Shown: positions 15,465 to 21,720 of the stretch, one piece after another
How positions within the stretch are numbered: the stretch's first letter is position 1
Layout of the letters: each line of letters opens with the position of its first letter
Origin: a virus
Length of the DNA: 35,183 nt
IMG/VR virus record: IMGVR_UViG_3300042519_000268
Location: 1-35,183 of that record
Reading direction: 5' to 3' (one strand)
Made by a program: the position numbers and the translations under genes
Notes under the pieces: generated by a model
The model's database searches: none
The model's input: only the letters and a program-made list of their open reading frames with translations
Told to the model about the DNA's origin: nothing

Positions 15465-15505
15465 AAGCCCCCCGGCGCGGTATACACGTTTCGGGGGGTT
15501 TTCTT
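15465..15505. terminator. terminator of the lysis operon, between convergent genes
   Basis: CCCCCCG (15468-15474) pairs with CGGGGGG (15492-15498) and is followed by TTTTC; outer A-T and G-T pairs extend the stem. It ends the plus-strand lysis unit and lies at the 3' end of the minus-strand HTH gene, so it may serve both directions. Confidence 0.75.
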
Positions 15506-15710
15506 ATTCAATCCATTGGCGTATTGTTCGCCTGGTCACGTTAGACATTTTGGCAAGTTTGCTGACAGTCATCCCGGCAGCATGTTCTTCACGTACTTTG
15601 TCGCGGAGAACTTCTGTCACCATTTGAAGGCGTGACAGTTCTAGGTCGCGCATGTCAGCGATCAGCGCAAGCGAGTGTAAGGATAGGTGCGCTTTAGTCA
15701 TTTCCTGCAT
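15504..15710 (-). CDS. small helix-turn-helix protein
   Basis: The 68-residue protein has an N-terminal helical half (residues about 10-45) and a C-terminal HTH, AAGMTVSKLAKMSNVTRRTIRQWIE, which is the HTH_7/resolvase-tail or MerR-like type. It probably binds DNA as a small regulator or excisionase-like accessory factor. On the minus strand TAATAT lies exactly 6 bases before ATG 15710, with no Shine-Dalgarno, so leaderless transcription is likely. It is divergent from the membrane peptide at 15778 and may control that intergenic region. Confidence 0.68.
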   Translation of the reverse strand: MQEMTKAHLSLHSLALIADMRDLELSRLQMVTEVLRDKVREEHAAGMTVSKLAKMSNVTRRTIRQWIE

Positions 15711-15716
15711 AACGTT

Positions 15717-15771
15717 ATATTACAGGTTTAAGGTGTCAATCCTTGTGTTTGTCATACGTGTGTGATTTACT
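15717..15771. promoter_or_regulatory. divergent promoter region between HTH gene and early genes
   Basis: Minus strand: TAATAT (15722-15717) with 6 bases to ATG 15710. Plus strand: TTGTGT (15743-15748), 17-bp spacer, TTTACT (15766-15771), 6 bases to ATG 15778, a plausible leaderless promoter though the -10 is less perfect. The 67-bp interval is the natural place for an operator of the HTH protein. Confidence 0.5.
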
Positions 15772-15777
15772 GTCGCC

Positions 15778-15921
15778 ATGCAGAAAAGAGCAACTTTTAG
15801 ACACCCTAGAGGTGTTTGGATTAGTAAGGGCGGCTTTTTGGTCCTTGTTGGCGCTTTAGTGTTTTTTGCTACTAGCGCTACTGCTTTGGTTATTGTGATC
15901 GCTTATTTAGTAAGGGGATAG
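15778..15921 (+). CDS. 47-residue single-span membrane protein
   Basis: ATG 15778 to TAG 15919-15921 encodes a basic N-terminus (QKRATFRHPRGVWISKGG) and one membrane helix (FLVLVGALVFFATSATALVIVIAYLV). It stands behind a TTGTGT-17-TTTACT promoter and ends 2 bases before the next start, whose Shine-Dalgarno (AAGGGG) lies in its last codons. The composition is clearly that of a small membrane protein. Function unknown; early genes of this type often act on the host envelope. Confidence 0.65.
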   Translation: MQKRATFRHPRGVWISKGGFLVLVGALVFFATSATALVIVIAYLVRG

Positions 15922-15923
15922 AA

Positions 15924-16106
15924 ATGTACGAAGTTGAACGTGTAAACGATGAGCTTATTATTCGGTCTGACATCATGTGGGATGTGTCGCCTGATTTTCA
16001 CGAACTGGTTATGACTGTGCGGCAGGCAAGGAAACTTGCTGAGGTTCTGTTAGACGAAACCTTGGTGGTTCGTATGTTTGCTGATGAGGAGAAAGAGGAC
16101 GCTTAG
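15924..16106 (+). CDS. hypothetical acidic protein
   Basis: The 60-residue acidic protein starts at ATG 15924, 7 bases after an AAGGGG Shine-Dalgarno. It contains DELIIRSDIMWDV and a helical stretch SPDFHELVMTVRQARKLAEVLL. No family recognised. Its end overlaps by 4 bases with the convergent whiB gene's end. Confidence 0.6.
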   Translation: MYEVERVNDELIIRSDIMWDVSPDFHELVMTVRQARKLAEVLLDETLVVRMFADEEKEDA

Positions 16107-16363
16107 CGTTCTGTGGGGAGTGTGCCGCCCCAAATGCCGAACTCTTGCTTACTTGCTACCGCGTACATCAAGCATTTAACTTGGATGGGGCATTGTGAGC
16201 AAAGGTTTTTGGCCATCTGCGTTGCTTGTTTGCGCAGGTTCCCTACTGGGAGGTCGTCTGGGAAGAAGATTTCTGGGATGTCTCGGCAAGGTATATCGTC
16301 TGCTGCTTCGATCTCTGCGTAGAGTTCGGTGTAGTCGTATTCTATTTGTCGCCGGTTTGCCAT
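16103..16363 (-). CDS. whiB: WhiB-family iron-sulphur transcription factor
   Basis: The 86-residue protein has the four WhiB cysteines C26, C55, C58 and C64 (C-X28-C-X2-C-X5-C), which hold a [4Fe-4S] cluster. The turn GIWGG (residues 76-80) is the WhiB G[V/I]WGG motif, followed by a short basic tail. An IFFP segment follows the first cysteine, also typical. WhiB proteins are restricted to Actinobacteria and their phages and act by binding the sigma factor region 4; phage copies such as TM4 WhiBTM4 can interfere with host septation and cause superinfection exclusion. It is divergent from the exonuclease gene, with only 11 bases between the start codons. Confidence 0.93.
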   Translation of the reverse strand: MANRRQIEYDYTELYAEIEAADDIPCRDIPEIFFPDDLPVGNLRKQATQMAKNLCSQCPIQVKCLMYAVASKQEFGIWGGTLPTER

Positions 16364-16375
16364 AAGGTGAGTCTA
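16363..16375. promoter_or_regulatory. face-to-face leaderless promoters of whiB and the exonuclease gene
   Basis: Plus strand: TAAGGT (16363-16368) then 6 bases to ATG 16375. Minus strand: TAGACT (16375-16370) then 6 bases to ATG 16363. The two -10 boxes are separated by one base and each overlaps the other gene's start codon. AAGGTGA could also serve as a Shine-Dalgarno for the plus gene, but the minus gene has none. Confidence 0.6.
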
Positions 16376-17280
16376 TGAGAAACATTGAAAAGTTCAAAAC
16401 TCTTGACCAAGAAACTTTCAACGGCGCGTTGAATCTTGGTGTGTTTGATTCTGGGTCCGCCGAGTGGCATGACCTTCGTTCTCGGGGTATTGGTGGTTCT
16501 GAGATTGGGACGATCATGGGCTTGAACCCTTGGGAGTCTGCGTTTGCTTTGTGGGCTAAACGTACTGGGCAGATTCCTGACCCGCCTTTGACGGGTTGGA
16601 GTATCCGGTTTGGTAAAGCGTTTGAGCAGCCCGTGTTGGAGTTGTGGGCTGAGGAACACCCCGAGTATGAGGTGTTCTTGACGGGCACCTGGCAGCACCC
16701 TAAGTACGATTACATTCTTGCTAACCCTGACGCGTTAGCTAAGCATCGGGAGACTGGTGAGTGGATTGTGGTTGAGGTGAAGACTTCTCGTGGGACGTGG
16801 GGGGAAGACCCACCTAACTATGTTGCTCAGGTGTTGCACTACATGACGGTGTTGAACCTGAAGAAGTCTGTGATTGTCGCTGTGGCTGGTTGGAACTTTG
16901 AGGAGCGTTGGGTTGACTTTGATGAGTTCCAGGCTGACGCGCAACTTGCTGCCGCGACTAGGTTCTGGAATCATTTGCAGAACGTGGAGAAGCCTGAATG
17001 GGATGGTAGCAAGGCCACGTATGAGGCTGTGCGTTACATGAACCCTGACATTGAGGATGATGAAGTAGATTTGGATAAATTCGGTCAGATTCTTTTAGAT
17101 GCAAATAACAATTTTGGGCTGTCTGAAGCTTTGCTGAACGAAGCTAAGAGTACGGTGCTTGACCTGATGGGTAAGGCTAAGTACGGGTACATAATGCGCG
17201 ATGGCAAGAAGGTTGTTATTGCGCACAGGCAATCGAGGGGTCAGGGGAAGCCTTGGCTTGTAGTGAAAGGAAATAACTGA
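16375..17280 (+). CDS. YqaJ-type (lambda exonuclease family) recombinase exonuclease
   Basis: The 301-residue protein begins its fold with SAEWHDLRSRGIGGSEIGTI (residues about 27-46), the YqaJ signature with G-G-S-E. Then come WAKRTGQIPD, RFGKAFEQPVLELW with a catalytic Glu, LANPDALAKH with the Asp, and WIVVEVKTSR with the E-x-K of the PD-(D/E)XK nuclease, followed by the AQVLHYMTVL helix with its conserved Q. It would resect double-stranded DNA ends 5'-3' in phage recombination. The next gene, overlapping by 1 base, is the likely annealing partner. It is divergent from whiB. Confidence 0.92.
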   Translation: MRNIEKFKTLDQETFNGALNLGVFDSGSAEWHDLRSRGIGGSEIGTIMGLNPWESAFALWAKRTGQIPDPPLTGWSIRFGKAFEQPVLELWAEEHPEYEVFLTGTWQHPKYDYILANPDALAKHRETGEWIVVEVKTSRGTWGEDPPNYVAQVLHYMTVLNLKKSVIVAVAGWNFEERWVDFDEFQADAQLAAATRFWNHLQNVEKPEWDGSKATYEAVRYMNPDIEDDEVDLDKFGQILLDANNNFGLSEALLNEAKSTVLDLMGKAKYGYIMRDGKKVVIAHRQSRGQGKPWLVVKGNN

Positions 17281-17798
17281 TGGCGTACAACCCGAACGAT
17301 TATGAAATGGTGGAAGTCAGGATTCGCAAGTTCCTTGACGAGCATGTTGATGGCCGGCTTATTACTGAGCTTGTGCCTGATGATGAGAACTGGATTTTTA
17401 AGACGAGCGTGTTCTTGACTACAGCGGATCAGGATGGCGGTTGGGCTAAAGCGACCGGTTACGCCACGGAGAAGAAGGCTTCGTCTCAGTTCAGCGCGGA
17501 GGTTGCAGAGACCAGCAGCATTGGGCGCGCCCTGGCAAACATGGGGCTACACGGCAACAAGCGTGCTTCTCGTGAGGAAATGCGTAAGGTGCCTAACCCG
17601 TCTAGGGATTTTATCACCGAGGCCAGAGAGGCTAAGTCGGCGGATGAACTAAGGTTGTTATGGACAGAAGCGAAGGCTGCTGGTGCTAGTGCGAATGTTT
17701 TAGGTGAGGTGAAAAAGTATGCCGAGGGACTTAGCGATTCTGCGAGCGAGCGTGATGGAGGTTCTGCAAGCGTATCTGGAAGCCGTAAAAAGGGGTGA
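17280..17798 (+). CDS. putative single-strand annealing protein partner of the exonuclease
   Basis: The 172-residue protein shares a base with the exonuclease stop (TGATG). The segment ATEKKASSQFSAEVAETSSI with GRALANMGLHG next (residues about 62-95) recalls the 'E-T-S-A-I-G-R-A-L' motif of ERF/Rad52-like phage annealing proteins. The N-terminus (MVEVRIRKFLDEHVDGRL) and a following beta part ('WIFKTSVFL') also fit. The pairing exonuclease plus annealing protein is a standard two-gene recombination module. The C-terminal third is low-complexity Ser/Lys/Gly. Family is inferred from the motif and neighbour. Confidence 0.6.
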   Translation: MAYNPNDYEMVEVRIRKFLDEHVDGRLITELVPDDENWIFKTSVFLTTADQDGGWAKATGYATEKKASSQFSAEVAETSSIGRALANMGLHGNKRASREEMRKVPNPSRDFITEAREAKSADELRLLWTEAKAAGASANVLGEVKKYAEGLSDSASERDGGSASVSGSRKKG

Positions 17799-17910
17799 CA
17801 GTGATCAGATTACGTTTTGGCGATCTGTTTTGTTGGAGAGGATGGCGACCGTAAATGATGCCGTCAAATATCATCAGCGAGCTTCAGGAACTAATACAGA
17901 TAAACCGTAA
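17719..17910 (+). CDS. small hypothetical protein overlapping both neighbours
   Basis: The 63-residue frame has a plausible helical sequence (VMEVLQAYLEAVKRGDSDQI, then FWRSVLLERMATVNDAVKYH). Its ATG 17719 follows AGGTGA by about 11 bases. It overlaps the previous gene by 80 bases and the next by 56, so a later start (ATG about 17755) is possible. I keep it because the 57-base gap between its neighbours would otherwise be non-coding, and the protein looks like small actinophage replication-region proteins. Confidence 0.45.
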   Translation: MPRDLAILRASVMEVLQAYLEAVKRGDSDQITFWRSVLLERMATVNDAVKYHQRASGTNTDKP

Positions 17911-18181
17911 GGGTGTTGATGCTCTTTTTGAGGCTGAGCAGGAGCTTGCCGAGAAGGAGAACGCGCTGGATAAGGTTGAGTCGCAAGCGTTTTTGGATGC
18001 TCAGGGGACGGTCGCGGATAGGCAGGCGTTAGCCCGGTTGGAGGCTGCTGACGCACGGTTTGAGCGTGACTTGTCTAAGGCTAAGGTGAACCGGATCAGG
18101 ACTAAGTTGCGGGTTATCGAGTCTGCGATTATGGCGAACGCCACGATGTCTAAGATTATGCAGGCAGAAATGAAGCTATGA
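17855..18181 (+). CDS. hypothetical coiled-coil protein
   Basis: The 108-residue protein is almost wholly helical and charged (ELQELIQINRKGVDALFEAE, then EQELAEKENALDKVESQAFL), with heptad-like spacing over residues about 10-90. GAGGATGG lies about 10 bases before the ATG. No known family. It is overlapped by a 23-residue frame (ATGA). Confidence 0.6.
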   Translation: MMPSNIISELQELIQINRKGVDALFEAEQELAEKENALDKVESQAFLDAQGTVADRQALARLEAADARFERDLSKAKVNRIRTKLRVIESAIMANATMSKIMQAEMKL

Positions 18182-18249
18182 GCGAGCAGGATGTCTTGGC
18201 ATGGTTAGAGTGGTTGGACTCGTCTGAAGATGTTGACGAGCAGGGTTAG
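18178..18249 (+). CDS. 23-residue acidic peptide (possible)
   Basis: The ATG overlaps the previous stop as ATGA, the coupling used throughout this genome. The product is acidic (MSEQDVLAWLEWLDSSEDVD), the C-terminus being EQG. Nothing else supports it beyond coupling and composition, and it may be a chance frame. Confidence 0.35.
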   Translation: MSEQDVLAWLEWLDSSEDVDEQG

Positions 18250-18323
18250 GCCACCGTTTTACCACTTTATACGCTACCAAAATAACACTCCGACTGGCTG
18301 CAAAGTTCAAGCCTGCCTAGATG

Positions 18324-18329
18324 TAAACT
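18324..18329 (+). promoter_or_regulatory. -10 element TAAACT, leaderless start of the cupin gene
   Basis: TG-TAAACT is followed by exactly 6 bases and ATG 18336. No Shine-Dalgarno is present, and the 86-base gap before the gene (18250-18335) has no other recognisable feature. Confidence 0.55.
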
Positions 18330-18335
18330 GGGCGA

Positions 18336-18677
18336 ATGGAAAAGCCTTGGGGCAGCATGGTCGAGTGGTTTACTGGTGAACACTTCACAGTTGGCCAGTT
18401 CATCGTCCTAGAGGGCCGTAGAACGTCAATGCACTTGCATGAGAACCAGACACACTTCTGGTTTGTTGAGGCCGGCAACGGCGAACTGATGATTGATGAG
18501 ACGGTGTTCCTGGTTGGTCCCGGTGATTCGATTCACGTTGACCGTGAGCAAGTTCACAGGTTGTCGGCAAGTATCGGCAACATGCAAATCTTTTATGTTA
18601 CATCCGGTCTGATTGATCCTGATGATGTTGTTCGGTTTGAGGATGACTACGGCAGGGCTGATAAGGCGTTCGGCTAA
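18336..18677 (+). CDS. cupin, mannose-6-phosphate isomerase / ManC C-terminal-like
   Basis: The 113-residue protein is a single cupin domain. It opens with KPWG, then a metal-binding HLHENQTH segment (H33, H35, H40), FVEAGNGE, GPGDSI, and the second histidine H74 in QVHRL. The ending IDPDDVVRFEDDYGR is the hallmark of the type II phosphomannose isomerase/mannose-1-phosphate guanylyltransferase C-terminal domain. It may supply or modify a sugar phosphate for the glycosyltransferase cassette, but it lies far from it, in the replication region, and catalysis by a lone domain is uncertain. The promoter is probably its own. Confidence 0.78.
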   Translation: MEKPWGSMVEWFTGEHFTVGQFIVLEGRRTSMHLHENQTHFWFVEAGNGELMIDETVFLVGPGDSIHVDREQVHRLSASIGNMQIFYVTSGLIDPDDVVRFEDDYGRADKAFG

Positions 18678-19021
18678 TGGCTACCCCTAAAAAGATTGTT
18701 GCGCAGGCTTTAGCGCGCGACACTCACTGCTTTCACTGTGGGCAAACAGATGATTTGCAGCCCCACCATCGTAAAGGTCGCGGTATGGGCGGCTCAAAGG
18801 TTCTTGACCGTGTTGACAACATAATGATGGTCTGTGGCCTGTATAACGGTGGCATGGAGTCCGATCCTAAGTTAGCTAGTTTGGCCCGGGCCTGGGGTCA
18901 CAAACTGGCCCAGTGGGAAGACTTTGACAAAGCCGTGTTTGATGGTGTTGAGTTTCGGTGGTATGTTCTTACTTCGTCGGGAGAGAAGGTGGACGTAGAG
19001 TATCTCGACGAACCATATTAG
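18677..19021 (+). CDS. HNH-like endonuclease-fold protein
   Basis: The 114-residue protein shows a zinc-finger type start CFHCGQTDDLQPHHRKGRG (residues about 15-33) with a His-His pair, then LDRVDNIMMVC and YNGGMESD. This is the plan of small HNH proteins (C-x2-C, H-H, N, C) found in actinophage replication regions. The typical second HNH histidine is not clear, so nuclease activity is uncertain. It starts at ATG 18677, overlapping the cupin stop by one base. Confidence 0.65.
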   Translation: MATPKKIVAQALARDTHCFHCGQTDDLQPHHRKGRGMGGSKVLDRVDNIMMVCGLYNGGMESDPKLASLARAWGHKLAQWEDFDKAVFDGVEFRWYVLTSSGEKVDVEYLDEPY

Positions 19022-19033
19022 GAAGGGAAACAA

Positions 19034-19246
19034 ATGTGGGTAGTTCAGGATGAAAGGTTCGATTACTCTTACCGTCAGGTAAACGAGTATTTCCCGCCGA
19101 TTACTCCAAGGGACATGAAGCGTCGCCGCTGGCTGCTGTATTTACATGCCGGTCGGTACATTGAGGGCGCTCGTGACGGTAACGCCAAGTTGGCGTGGGG
19201 GTTGTATTTAGAAAGGGTAGACATTGGAAAGCGGAATTTTTCGTAA
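19034..19246 (+). CDS. hypothetical protein
   Basis: The 70-residue basic and aromatic protein starts at ATG 19034 after GGAAGGGAAACAA, the Shine-Dalgarno context this phage reuses at many starts. It contains EYFPPITPRDMKRRRWLLYL and a helical RYIEGARDGNAKLAWGLYLE region. It overlaps the next gene by 23 bases. No family recognised. Confidence 0.6.
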   Translation: MWVVQDERFDYSYRQVNEYFPPITPRDMKRRRWLLYLHAGRYIEGARDGNAKLAWGLYLERVDIGKRNFS

Positions 19247-19907
19247 CCGCCTGCCGGTTGATGATAACTTTACGATCGTTCCTAACGCGTGGTTGAGGAA
19301 CACTGGCCTGTCGGTCAACGCCAACTTTTTGTTGGTGTATTTGCTGTCGCATGAGATCGGTTATGAGATTCGGGTGAGGCAAATCACTGCTGAGACTGGT
19401 CTTGGTGTGAAGGGTTTTAGGGCTGCGTTGAAGGAATTGGAGACTGGTGAGTGGATACAGGTATTCAGGCCTAAAAACAGTGATGGGACGCTTGGTTGTT
19501 ACCGTTACGAGTTGAATCCATCCAGAGACCCCTCGGGCACTGTGGCTCAAGCCACTGTGGAGCAAAGCACTGTGGCTGAGGGGTCACTCTTAAGAAGAAA
19601 ACTAAGAGAAGACAAATATAGAGAAGATAACAAGAGAGCTACTAAGCTCCCTAGCGATTGGATTCCTTCTGAGAGGCTTTTGGAGATGTTCGATTCTAAG
19701 TGGCCTGACGTTGATCGGGACTTTGAGATTGAGCAGTTCCAAATGTATTGGTTGGGTACTGGTAAGGCAAAGGTTGATTGGGATATGACGTTTCAGGGTT
19801 GGATGGGACGTGTTCAGAAAAAGTCTGCGGGTGCTGGGTCTTCTGCTGCCAGGTTGAGGGCTGAAGCGCTTGCTGAGATGGAAAGGGAAAACAATGGGTT
19901 GGTTTGA
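19224..19907 (+). CDS. replication initiator-like protein (winged helix plus DnaT-like tail)
   Basis: The 227-residue protein starts at TTG 19224, 6 bases after GAAAGGG. Residues about 15-80 form a winged-helix domain of the replisome-organiser type (FTIVPNAWLRNTGLSVNANF, then ITAETGLGVKGFRAALKELE). A linker follows, then a C-terminal domain (LPSDWIPSERLLEMFDSKW, then FQMYWLGTGKAKVDWDMTF) that resembles the DnaT/DnaD-like segment of phage replication proteins, including the 'W-x-x-T-F-x-x-W' ending. It probably recruits host helicase to the phage origin. Stop overlaps the methyltransferase start. Confidence 0.68.
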   Translation: MESGIFRNRLPVDDNFTIVPNAWLRNTGLSVNANFLLVYLLSHEIGYEIRVRQITAETGLGVKGFRAALKELETGEWIQVFRPKNSDGTLGCYRYELNPSRDPSGTVAQATVEQSTVAEGSLLRRKLREDKYREDNKRATKLPSDWIPSERLLEMFDSKWPDVDRDFEIEQFQMYWLGTGKAKVDWDMTFQGWMGRVQKKSAGAGSSAARLRAEALAEMERENNGLV

Positions 19908-20658
19908 GCAAGAGATATTTGGTTCGGATATTGATTTAGATGTGATTTACAACGAGGACTGTCGAGATACAATGCGGCGAATTCCTGATGATTCAATTCA
20001 CTTGACTGTTACGTCGCCGCCCTATGATAATTTACGGGGTTACGAAGGTTATGACTTTCCTTTCCAGCATATTGCCGAAGAGCTGTACCGGATTACTTCA
20101 AAAGACGGCATGGTGGTTTGGGTTGTTGGCGACGCGACGATCGGGGGGGGGGAAACAGGCTCGTCATTTCATCAAGCGCTGTATTTCATGGAACTCGGTT
20201 TTAAATTGCATGACACCATGATTTACGAAAAAAATTCCAGCACTTTCCCCGCAAGACGTAAAAGTAATCGTTATACACAAATCTTTGAATACATGTTTGT
20301 GTTTGCTAAGGGCAAGGTAGAGGCCAGCCTTATTTGTGACAAGAAAAACAAATGGGCAGGCCATAAAGACTACAGTGGCAAGCTGAAGAATCCGGTGCCA
20401 GACTTCTCTCCTAGGAATAACATTTGGCGTTACGTGACATCAATGAATGGGGTTAAACACCCCGCGCCATTTCCAGAGGAACTTGCGCGAGACCATATTC
20501 TGACATGGAGTGAACCTGGCGCGATTGTGTACGACCCTTTTATGGGGTCTGGCACTACCGCAAAAATGGCCCTGCTTACAGACCGTCATTTTATTGGTAG
20601 CGAAGTTAGCGAAAAATATTGCGAGATTGCATATAAGAGATTGGATGGACTGCTATGA
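19894..20658 (+). CDS. DNA methyltransferase, beta-class N4-cytosine/N6-adenine type
   Basis: The start is ATG 19894 with GAAAGGGAAAACA upstream, giving 254 residues. Catalytic motif IV TSPPY is at residues 40-44, and the SAM-binding motif comes near the C-terminus as YDPFMGSGTTAKMAL, followed by HFIGSEVSEKYCEIA. This IV-before-I order defines the beta class; the S-P-P-Y form is frequent in N4-cytosine enzymes, though base specificity cannot be read safely. No restriction enzyme lies beside it, so it is probably for self-protection or regulation. A run of 10 G (20143-20152) in codons 84-87 makes it a frameshift-prone gene. It overlaps the next gene by 4 bases. Confidence 0.88.
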   Translation: MGWFEQEIFGSDIDLDVIYNEDCRDTMRRIPDDSIHLTVTSPPYDNLRGYEGYDFPFQHIAEELYRITSKDGMVVWVVGDATIGGGETGSSFHQALYFMELGFKLHDTMIYEKNSSTFPARRKSNRYTQIFEYMFVFAKGKVEASLICDKKNKWAGHKDYSGKLKNPVPDFSPRNNIWRYVTSMNGVKHPAPFPEELARDHILTWSEPGAIVYDPFMGSGTTAKMALLTDRHFIGSEVSEKYCEIAYKRLDGLL

Positions 20659-21065
20659 ATAAGGCTGAAGTGAAATTGCTGTTGGCTGATGTGGCTGCGA
20701 TTGATAACCGTCGGGTTACTGAGGAGACGGTGAACGCGTGGTCTGGTGTGTTGGGTCATTTGTCGTTGCCCGTTGCGCAACGCGCACTGATCATGGCACG
20801 CCAAGATGAGAAGGTTGATTACTTGGAGCCGAGGCACATTATTTCTCGGGCTCGTGACGCACGTATGGCGATTGACCGCACGGTGGAGGATAGGTCTGAG
20901 GAGGCTTCTTGGCGGTCCGGCCCGGAACCGATCTGTGTGACCCACAACAGCCGGATTACCAAATGTGATAAGTGTTGCGCGTTGTTGGCTCAGCACACCG
21001 AGTCGATGAGCATTGAGGCTCGCCACAGGTGGGCTATGCAAAACATCGGTTACGTGACGGTTTAG
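20655..21065 (+). CDS. hypothetical replication-region protein with zinc-finger-like end
   Basis: The 136-residue protein overlaps the methyltransferase stop by 4 bases. The first 75 residues are helical (VKLLLADVAAIDNRRVTEET, then PVAQRALIMARQDEKVDYLE, PRHIISRAR), a plan found in small actinophage helicase-loader-like or replication proteins. Near residue 92 a C-x3-H and C-x2-CC set (CVTHNSRITKCDKCC) suggests a metal site. I do not recognise a specific family. Confidence 0.6.
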   Translation: MNKAEVKLLLADVAAIDNRRVTEETVNAWSGVLGHLSLPVAQRALIMARQDEKVDYLEPRHIISRARDARMAIDRTVEDRSEEASWRSGPEPICVTHNSRITKCDKCCALLAQHTESMSIEARHRWAMQNIGYVTV

Positions 21066-21068
21066 GCC

Positions 21069-21074
21069 TACAAT
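21069..21074 (+). promoter_or_regulatory. -10 element TACAAT, leaderless start at GTG 21081
   Basis: TACAAT is separated by exactly 6 bases from GTG 21081. No Shine-Dalgarno precedes that start. Confidence 0.5.
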
Positions 21075-21080
21075 GGGTCG

Positions 21081-21344
21081 GTGGCTTGGATTGAGTGTGA
21101 ACGTTGTGGTTTCCGTTGGGACTCAGCGACCTCGAACCGCAACAACAGAAAATGTCAGTCGTGTCGCGCCACAAGGGCAAGAACGGTAAATAGTAATCTT
21201 GGTAAATGTCATCCTTGGCATAACGATTTTGCTGAGGATGAGATCACCCCGGTTGATGAGGATGGTATTCCGGTATTGACTGGGGTTAGGAAATGCGGTA
21301 AACAGGATTGTGTTAATCCTGAACATGTAGAAAGGGAAATGTAA
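21081..21344 (+). CDS. zinc-ribbon / HNH-like small protein
   Basis: The 87-residue protein starts at GTG 21081. An N-terminal zinc ribbon has C6, C9, C25 and C28 (ECERCGFRWD..., KCQSC). The C-terminal half reads KCHPWHNDFAEDE, VRKCGKQDCVNPEHVE, which recalls the end of HNH motifs (C-x-N-P-x-H). Members of this group are common beside ssb in actinophage genomes; a nucleic-acid-binding role is likely but not shown. It shares a base with the next start (TAATG). Confidence 0.6.
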   Translation: MAWIECERCGFRWDSATSNRNNRKCQSCRATRARTVNSNLGKCHPWHNDFAEDEITPVDEDGIPVLTGVRKCGKQDCVNPEHVEREM

Positions 21345-21712
21345 TGGCTGTAGATGTGAAGTTCGAAGGTTATGTAAACGGTATCCGCCAGTTTGAGTGG
21401 GGTGTTGTTTACGATGTTGCTCACAACCAGATGTTGAAGGACGATCAGGGTGAGTGGAAGGTTGATGGCAAGGACTACTTTTCGGTTACTGGCCCTGCCG
21501 GTTTCGCTGAGGGTGACAGGGTTGCCGTTGTCGGTCGTTTGAAGACGAAGCTGTTTGATAAGAAGGATGGCAGCAAGGGTGTCAGCTTGAACGTTCGCGC
21601 AAGCGAAATGTCTAAGGTTGAACGCCGTGGCGGTAGCCCGCAGGACACTCAGCAAGCGCTTGAGGGTGTCTTTGGTGCCGTGAAGAGTATCGACGACGAA
21701 GCACCGTTCTAA
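21344..21712 (+). CDS. single-stranded DNA-binding-like protein
   Basis: The 122-residue protein has an OB-fold-like series of strands (DVKFEGYVNGIRQFEWGVVY, FSVTGPAGFAEGDRVAVVGR, GVSLNVRASEM) and a low-complexity linker. It ends in the acidic tip SIDDEAPF, which matches the DDxxPF end by which SSB proteins bind replication partners. It sits just before the RusA gene in a recombination/replication neighbourhood. Sequence similarity to standard SSB is not strong in the core, so the call rests on fold pattern, tail and context. Confidence 0.68.
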   Translation: MAVDVKFEGYVNGIRQFEWGVVYDVAHNQMLKDDQGEWKVDGKDYFSVTGPAGFAEGDRVAVVGRLKTKLFDKKDGSKGVSLNVRASEMSKVERRGGSPQDTQQALEGVFGAVKSIDDEAPF

Positions 21713-21715
21713 ACT
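21710..21715 (+). promoter_or_regulatory. -10 element TAAACT, near-leaderless start of rusA
   Basis: TAAACT overlaps the ssb-like stop codon and lies 5 bases before GTG 21721; TAGAAT follows it directly. There is no Shine-Dalgarno for this GTG. Confidence 0.4.
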
Positions 21716-21720
21716 AGAAT

